A stretch of DNA of 9,810 bases from Pseudobdellovibrionaceae bacterium. Its GTDB lineage: Bacteria > Bdellovibrionota > Bdellovibrionia > Bdellovibrionales > JAMPXM01. The stretch is taken from contig CAJYIL010000300.1 in NCBI GenBank assembly GCA_913774795.1, forward strand, positions 1 to 9,810. The letters run 5' to 3'. A model generated the notes under the pieces. The model had not been told where the DNA came from, made no database searches, and saw nothing but the letters and a program-made list of their open reading frames with translations. Positions 5,390 to 9,810 of this stretch are shown here, piece after piece. Position 1 is the stretch's first letter. Every line of letters starts with the position of its first letter. The translations under genes were made by a program, and so were the position numbers.

Positions 5390-6292
5390 ATGAATCGTCG
5401 TCTCTTCGTTCTCTCTGCACTTGCGAGCGGAACTCTTCTGTCTATCCGGGACGCCCAGGCCGTGCTTGCGAAAGACACCGGCACTCCGAAAGAACTCGCT
5501 TGCATCAACAAACTCGATGAAATTTCGACGGAGGCGACAGGCTACACGCGTTACGAGCATCATCACCAACTCGCCATTCCGGTTTCATCTCTGATTTTGC
5601 CTCCGAAAGAAGGTCTGACGGTTCGTACAACGACGTTGGATCAAGGCTCGTTGGATCTCGCCGCCTTTGACCAATTCATCAAAGAAACTGGCTTGAGTGC
5701 AGCTCTTAAAACTCACTCGCACGCCGTTACTTTCACTCCTGAAGAACTTGATCGAATCGCTCTCGGCGAAAAAGAAGTGAAGATCGCCGTCAAAACTCCG
5801 AAGGGAAATCCGGCTCACGATTTCTTCTTCACCGCACCCCAATCGGCGCTCATCAAAGTTCAGCGCGGCCGCCGTGGTCAGAAGCTCGTCAGCGACACTT
5901 CGGTCACGTGCCTGGTACACGAATCCGAAGTCTTTGCGGAGTCGCATGACACGCCTTTCTTCGAGCATTTCCATACGATTTCAATTCCGGTGAAAGCATT
6001 GATCGAGCAGCCGGCCGCCGGTATCGTCGTCACGACAAGTGCGGTTGACCAAAACTCTTATGATGTCGCCCAATTCGCATCGTTTATCAAATCGTCAGGT
6101 TTAAATACCGCGAATTTAAAAACGCACACTCACGCCGTCGCCATTACGCAATCCCAGCTTCAACGAATCGCTGCGGGCGAAAAGAATGTCGAGATCAAAG
6201 TCATCTCGAAGGCCGGCAACTATGTTCATAATTTCTTGGTGACCGCTCCGCGCTCCGCGATCGTGAAAATCGCAAAGGCGAAGAAGGCATGA
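5390..6292 (+). CDS. Exported protein with two tandem His-rich domains (300 aa)
   Basis: I do not recognise the family. The N-terminus (NRRLFVL, a hydrophobic run, DAQA) looks like a signal peptide cleaved after Ala24, and the Arg pair at 3-4 followed by x-Phe-Val-Leu is Tat-like. The mature protein is an internal duplication of about 105 residues: copy 1 about 55-160, copy 2 about 191-296. Each copy has an HxH (57-59; 193-195), an (L)KTHxHAV block (109-111; 246-248), an xxIAxGEKxVxI(K/A)V segment and a single His in the AHDF or VHNF block (143; 280), ending in TAPxSAxxKx. The aligned histidines suggest metal binding. One Cys precedes each copy (38 and 174). The start has a consensus GGAGG held in a hairpin. 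The stop overlaps the next gene (ATGA). A periplasmic zinc or copper binder is an inference, partly from the CDF neighbour. Confidence 0.85.
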   Translation: MNRRLFVLSALASGTLLSIRDAQAVLAKDTGTPKELACINKLDEISTEATGYTRYEHHHQLAIPVSSLILPPKEGLTVRTTTLDQGSLDLAAFDQFIKETGLSAALKTHSHAVTFTPEELDRIALGEKEVKIAVKTPKGNPAHDFFFTAPQSALIKVQRGRRGQKLVSDTSVTCLVHESEVFAESHDTPFFEHFHTISIPVKALIEQPAAGIVVTTSAVDQNSYDVAQFASFIKSSGLNTANLKTHTHAVAITQSQLQRIAAGEKNVEIKVISKAGNYVHNFLVTAPRSAIVKIAKAKKA

Positions 6293-7509
6293 TTCGCTTT
6301 TGCTTGGCGCTCGCCGCTCTCATCATTTCATCGGTTTCTCAAGCGTACCTTGTCGCGACTCCGCCGTGGCAGGGGCCGCTCGATCCCGCGAAACCTGTTC
6401 GCATTCTGCTTTCGGGGCGCGGCTCGAATCTCGGCATTCAACCCCAGCAAGCTGCGCGCACGACCGCGATGCTCTATCATCGCAACTTTCCCAAGGACCA
6501 AATCGTTCTGATCACAGTTCTTGAACTCAGCAAAGACGAAAACAAACTCGCGGAGCAGAAAAAACCACTCCCGAAAGTTCTCGCGAACGAAGAGAACTTA
6601 AAGGCGTGGGGATGGAAGTTTGTGACTTCGAACAACGTCAATCTCGAGACGACGGTTGCGACCAAAGAGATGATGAAGTTCGCGAAGATTCAGTCGCTCG
6701 ACATCTACGGCCACAACTCGCCGTCGCTCGGAACCCAATCCGATGGCCTGGGCTTTCGCTTCGACACGTTTCAACCGATCGTCGGCGAATTGAAATCTCG
6801 TTTTCTTCCTCTCGCGTTCGCGTGGATTCACGGCTGCAATAGCGGCTGGTTGATGGCCCAAGACCTCTCGAAGAAATGGGGAATCGCAGTTGCGGGCTCA
6901 TTCACCGGGACACGCTTTGAACGCCTTCACTCCGATGGACACTTTTATGTCTACGACGAGACGAAAGCTCCGTCAGCGGCGTGGGCGAAATCCAATCCGG
7001 AGTTTGAAGTCGGTTGTGAGCAGGGCGGTTGCATCCGCATGCATCCGGCTTTCTCTCCTTACAATGGTCACTGGGGTAACTTCTCAGGCCCGATGCTTTC
7101 GCATTACCACTTCTTCTGCCAAGGCGAGATGAAGGATTGCGAGAAGCGCATGGCGCTCGCGTTGTACGGTTATGTTTCGGAGAAGTCGCTAACGCCAACA
7201 TCTTCGATTGAAGATTTCAAAGCCGTCGCCAAGGATTACCTCTGCCCGGTCTACAAGGACCGCGTGAAGACCAACGAGTGTCATGCCGCTCTTGAAGAAA
7301 TCTCGTCGAACCGCGGAAACATTCGCGTCGCCTTCGAAGTCAATGCTCCACAACTCAAGTGTGATATTCGCTCATGCACCGGCAAAATGACGTGCGACTC
7401 GCACGCTTGCAAAATCGAAGGCCGCGAATCGTTGAATGCCTCGACACTCGCCCAAGACTACATGCACTTCATTCGTGGCTATCAGGCGTTGAAGGCGGAG
7501 GGGTTGTGA
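6289..7509 (+). CDS. Secreted Cys-rich protein with a caspase-like His/Cys pair (406 aa)
   Basis: A signal peptide of about 19 residues (MIRFCLALAAL...SQA) indicates export. Two segments resemble clan CD cysteine peptidases. A hydrophobic strand ends in IYGHNS (His142), and 41 residues later a second strand ends in IHGCNSG (Cys183), followed by a helix and a GIAVAGSFTGTRF strand-turn, as in caspase or CHAT folds where the dyad is H...C. A preceding Rossmann-like strand (VRILLSGRG, 37-45) fits that fold. The C-terminal half (about 243-374) has ten Cys, including a tight C358-C363-C369-C374 group, likely disulfides. ATG 6289 overlaps the previous stop by 4 nt, with AAGAAGG too close to act well, so translational coupling is likely. 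Peptidase activity is an inference from motifs only; the protein may be inactive or unrelated. Confidence 0.85.
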   Translation: MIRFCLALAALIISSVSQAYLVATPPWQGPLDPAKPVRILLSGRGSNLGIQPQQAARTTAMLYHRNFPKDQIVLITVLELSKDENKLAEQKKPLPKVLANEENLKAWGWKFVTSNNVNLETTVATKEMMKFAKIQSLDIYGHNSPSLGTQSDGLGFRFDTFQPIVGELKSRFLPLAFAWIHGCNSGWLMAQDLSKKWGIAVAGSFTGTRFERLHSDGHFYVYDETKAPSAAWAKSNPEFEVGCEQGGCIRMHPAFSPYNGHWGNFSGPMLSHYHFFCQGEMKDCEKRMALALYGYVSEKSLTPTSSIEDFKAVAKDYLCPVYKDRVKTNECHAALEEISSNRGNIRVAFEVNAPQLKCDIRSCTGKMTCDSHACKIEGRESLNASTLAQDYMHFIRGYQALKAEGL

Positions 7510-8987
7510 TCCGTCTCGCGATTCTTGCATCACTTTTTTTAACGGCCTCTGCCCACGCGGCCGAACTTCAAGACGGCCTCGCCATCACAAACTCGGTCGT
7601 CTTGAAAGCACTCGAGAAACGCGGCTTCGCAATCTCGGATCTGGTAGATGGAAAACAAAAGATCGGCGTCGAATCGAACGATGGTCTTTCGAAGCGACTT
7701 AAATCCGTTTTCGATACGATCTCGACCGACATGGCGACATTCAAAGCGAACAACCAGCTGGGCGGTCGCCCTTTCGACACGGCTTATCTCTCGAACGGTC
7801 GGGCGCGCTTCGCGCTCGTTGGCGTCGTGAACCGGATGGATCAAGGCTACAAGACCGGAAACCGCTGCGGCGAAACGCGGTTCATCTACCGCTTGGCCTA
7901 CAGTGTGACCGACAAAGGGGCTCCGGTGACGTCACGGCTTCCGATGACGATCAACCTCATCATGAACGCACGCGCGGGCGAAAAATCGTGTGCCGATCTA
8001 GCGACCGCTTGGCTGAAAGTTTCGACCGAGACAGCGACGGATGAATCTCTCGTCAACGGCGGTCCGCTCGATGAGAAATTCTTGGATCGCTCATCGTTAA
8101 AGGATCTCGAGATCAACCTTCAAATGGCGCGCGTCGCGGCGTCAGGACGTCCTGATTTCGGTGGCCAAGCTTTTTACCTCCTACGCGCGTTCAAACGCGG
8201 AGCAGATGGTAAACTCGTCGCAAATACGCTCGAGAACGAAGTCGATCGCGACAAACTTCTCGCTGATCCGGCCCTCCTCTCTGAGCTCAAGACATGGGTG
8301 CGGGGAAACTTGCGCGCCATCGACAAAGGCACTTTTTTGATCCCCGAAAAATTCTTGGCGAAAAAGGCCATCTCGATTTCGCCGGGAGGAATTGGTCGCT
8401 CCGCGAATCGCTTGTTCTTCGGAATGTTCAAGCCTGATGAACTTAAAGAGATTTCGTACTCTGAGCTTGAGATCGTAAAATCACAAGCCGGCCTCGAACG
8501 GCGTTTGAATGATTCGACGTGCGTCGGTTGTCACCAAACACGAGCGATCGGCGGATTCCACTTCACCGGCCGCGATCCTTACGGAAAATATCCAGGAAAC
8601 TCGGTTTTCCTACCCGGCTCGGCGCACTTCATGGGCGATCTGCCTCGCCGGCACGAAGTCGTCGCTCAACTTGCGACGGGATCGGGCCAGATCGACTACT
8701 CGCGCGGATTCTCATCGCGGCCTCTCGATCGCCGACGGCGAAAATCGCGAACACGGGCCTCACAAATGGCTGGGGCGCGCACTGCTCTCTCGGGAACGAT
8801 CCGTCATTCGCGAGCTGGACATGCGGCTCAGGTCTCGCGTGTAAAGCTCTTTCAGATAAAGATTCGGGACTCGGAATCTGTACGAATCCGGCAAAACAAG
8901 AGATCGGTGATCCGTGTGAATTCGGCAAAATCACGACGACAGCGTTTGGCGTCGACAAATACGTTCGCCTCTCGAAGCGCACCGTAG
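7506..8987 (+). CDS. Exported protein with c-type haem motif, 5' part of a frameshifted gene
   Basis: GTG 7506 overlaps the preceding TGA (GTGA) and has GGAGG four bases upstream, so this start is preferred over upstream codons in the frame. The signal peptide MIRLAILASLFLTASAHA is probably cleaved after Ala18. About residues 25-335 form an uncharacterised domain with NRMDQGYKTGNRCGETRFIYR (109-129) and LPMTINLIMN (144-153). CVGCH at 339-343 is a c-type haem-binding CxxCH. Sense continues to about SRGFSSRPL (ending at 8726). Beyond that this frame is Arg/Ser-rich nonsense ending at 8987, while a Cys-rich sequence continues in the -1 frame. The intact gene would run 7506-9343 and encode about 612 aa. 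Haem attachment is an inference; no distal axial Met was assigned. Confidence 0.75.
   Translation: MIRLAILASLFLTASAHAAELQDGLAITNSVVLKALEKRGFAISDLVDGKQKIGVESNDGLSKRLKSVFDTISTDMATFKANNQLGGRPFDTAYLSNGRARFALVGVVNRMDQGYKTGNRCGETRFIYRLAYSVTDKGAPVTSRLPMTINLIMNARAGEKSCADLATAWLKVSTETATDESLVNGGPLDEKFLDRSSLKDLEINLQMARVAASGRPDFGGQAFYLLRAFKRGADGKLVANTLENEVDRDKLLADPALLSELKTWVRGNLRAIDKGTFLIPEKFLAKKAISISPGGIGRSANRLFFGMFKPDELKEISYSELEIVKSQAGLERRLNDSTCVGCHQTRAIGGFHFTGRDPYGKYPGNSVFLPGSAHFMGDLPRRHEVVAQLATGSGQIDYSRGFSSRPLDRRRRKSRTRASQMAGARTALSGTIRHSRAGHAAQVSRVKLFQIKIRDSESVRIRQNKRSVIRVNSAKSRRQRLASTNTFASRSAP
8721..8745 (+). other. Frameshift zone (one base missing relative to an intact frame)
   Basis: The sensible protein sequence passes from frame 7506 to the -1 frame here, equivalent to loss of one base. 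The upstream frame reads well to RPL (8718-8726), then gives RRRRKSRTR. The downstream frame reads well from SPTAKIANTG (8729 on). An A4 run at 8741-8744 is one possible site of an indel. No X-XXY-YYZ slippery heptamer is present in the correct register, so a mutation or sequencing error is more likely than programmed frameshifting. Confidence 0.75.
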
Positions 8988-9343
8988 CTGATCCTGTGAA
9001 CTGGATGTGCTCGCCGCAATCACAAGATCCGGGAACGAAAACGGGCGGCTTCTTGAACGGCAGCGTTCGCATGAAATCCACATGCGACGGAATGCCGTCA
9101 GAATCCGCGTGCGGCCTGTTGCCCGCATCAAAGCCAGGCTTCAACCAATGCGTCGGTAAACACAACTTTGGCGAATGTCTTAAGACGTACTCGATGCCCG
9201 TTGGCATGCGCGGATGCGATCAACAAAATCCGTGTCGCGATGACTACATCTGCGCCGAAGGTGTGGATCAAAAGCGAGGCGTTTGCATTTCGCCGTATTT
9301 CCTCTTCCAATTCCGGGTCGACGGTCACCCGCGCGGAACTTAA
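8726..9343 (+). CDS. Cys-rich C-terminal part of the frameshifted haem-motif gene
   Basis: This open frame has no start codon or ribosome-binding site of its own in the sensible region, so it is read as the 3' part of the gene that begins at 7506. The roughly 205 residues contain 14 Cys. Two similar groups stand out: TCGSGLACKA...GICT near the beginning and GCDQQNPCRDDYICAEG...GVC near the end. They resemble small disulfide-stabilised modules of extracellular proteins. The segment between them has further pairs (WMC, STC, SAC, NQC, GEC). There is no membrane segment. The stop TAA (9341-9343) interlocks with the stop of the convergent cyclic-nucleotide-binding gene, leaving no room for a terminator. 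Binding partner or function unknown. Confidence 0.75.
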   Translation, partial: RSPTAKIANTGLTNGWGAHCSLGNDPSFASWTCGSGLACKALSDKDSGLGICTNPAKQEIGDPCEFGKITTTAFGVDKYVRLSKRTVADPVNWMCSPQSQDPGTKTGGFLNGSVRMKSTCDGMPSESACGLLPASKPGFNQCVGKHNFGECLKTYSMPVGMRGCDQQNPCRDDYICAEGVDQKRGVCISPYFLFQFRVDGHPRGT

Positions 9344-9795
9344 GCGCGTTTCTGATCCGACTTCAATCGGCGCAATCCGAGGCGCTCGATCTCGAGCGCC
9401 AGAGGCAAGTGGGCTTTCAACAATTTCCAGAATCGGTCGCGATCGATGCGGATCGTGAGAAGATCGGTATCAGCTGTGACCGTCGCCGTTCGCAAAGTTC
9501 CCGGGAATAAGATCGAGATTTCGCCAAAGGCGTCGCCCGCGTTAACCTTGGCGACCGCCTTGAACTTTTGCGTCACCGACGCGCGCCCCTGAACCATGAA
9601 GTAACAGGCATCGGCCTCTTCGCCTTCTTGGATGACCTTCGTTCCAGCAGCGAATCGCTGCTCCACTCCCGCAAGAAGAATCGCATCGAGTGCTTCGCTC
9701 GGAAGTTCCTTAAAAAGTTGCGATTGAACGAGCGCCTGCAGAAACCAAACGCGCGTGCGCAATTGATCGGAGCGCTCCGCTTCGACGATTTTCAT
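9340..9795 (-). CDS. Cyclic-nucleotide-binding-domain protein, possibly truncated by the window (151 aa or more)
   Basis: A CRP-type cNMP-binding fold fills about residues 20-145. The phosphate-binding cassette is GDAFGEISILFPGTLRTATV, with Glu92 (ribose contact) and Arg102 (phosphate contact) in the expected places. No helix-turn-helix follows, so it is not a CRP/FNR regulator; it could be a stand-alone cAMP/cGMP sensor or the end of a larger protein. ATG 9795 has only a weak AAAG upstream, and the frame continues without a stop to the window edge (codons for PHTKD precede the Met), so the true start may be outside. The stop TAA (9342-9340) overlaps the convergent gene's stop. Ligand type cannot be told from sequence. 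Confidence 0.85.
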   Translation of the reverse strand: MKIVEAERSDQLRTRVWFLQALVQSQLFKELPSEALDAILLAGVEQRFAAGTKVIQEGEEADACYFMVQGRASVTQKFKAVAKVNAGDAFGEISILFPGTLRTATVTADTDLLTIRIDRDRFWKLLKAHLPLALEIERLGLRRLKSDQKRA

Positions 9796-9810
9796 ATCTT
9801 TGGTGTGGGG

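Noticed and set aside
8721..8745. Programmed -1 ribosomal frameshift
   Set aside because: The shift is in the right direction, but there is no slippery heptamer in register. The A4 run followed by TCG does not allow re-pairing in the A site.
8629..9207. 192-residue minus-strand frame opposite the Cys-rich tail
   Set aside because: Antisense shadow; the plus strand has clear Cys-patterned coding sequence.

Overview
The window looks like chromosome of a Gram-negative bacterium of moderate GC content. It is rich in exported proteins: two lipoproteins, a Tat-like substrate, a Cys-rich secreted protein and a protein with a c-type haem motif. That mix, with a lipoprotein lytic transglycosylase and a lipoprotein metzincin, suggests a Bdellovibrionota or other former deltaproteobacterial lineage. 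This is an inference from gene content only. No tRNA, rRNA, insertion sequence, prophage or CRISPR array is visible.

Layout. 1-1016 (minus): a 75-aa helical protein of unknown function and a lipoprotein metzincin protease (GTG start at 1016). 1017-1632: no supported gene, but a cluster of short inverted repeats. 1633-2346 (minus): an OmpR/PhoB-type response regulator without an adjacent kinase. 2557-2802 (plus): an 81-aa single-span membrane protein. 2832-3836 (minus): a lipoprotein lytic transglycosylase with a Pro/Ala linker. 4055-4187 (minus): four main hairpins ending in a strong intrinsic terminator that serves no visible gene, so a candidate small RNA. 4202-5245 (plus): a His-rich CDF zinc/cobalt/cadmium efflux transporter. 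5390-9343 (plus): three exported proteins with 4-nt start/stop overlaps. 9340-9795 (minus): a cyclic-nucleotide-binding domain whose frame is open to the window edge.

The most interesting unit is the three-gene operon. Its first cistron carries two copies of a His-rich domain behind a Tat-like signal. The second has a His/Cys pair resembling clan CD (caspase/CHAT-like) peptidases. The third has a CxxCH haem motif and a Cys-rich tail, but is broken by a 1-nt frameshift near 8725-8745. The Shine-Dalgarno of the first cistron lies inside a 14-bp hairpin (5347-5383), and coupling through ATGA and GTGA overlaps would pass any control of that site to the whole operon. I do not recognise this operon as a characterised system; a periplasmic or surface metal- or redox-linked role is an inference.
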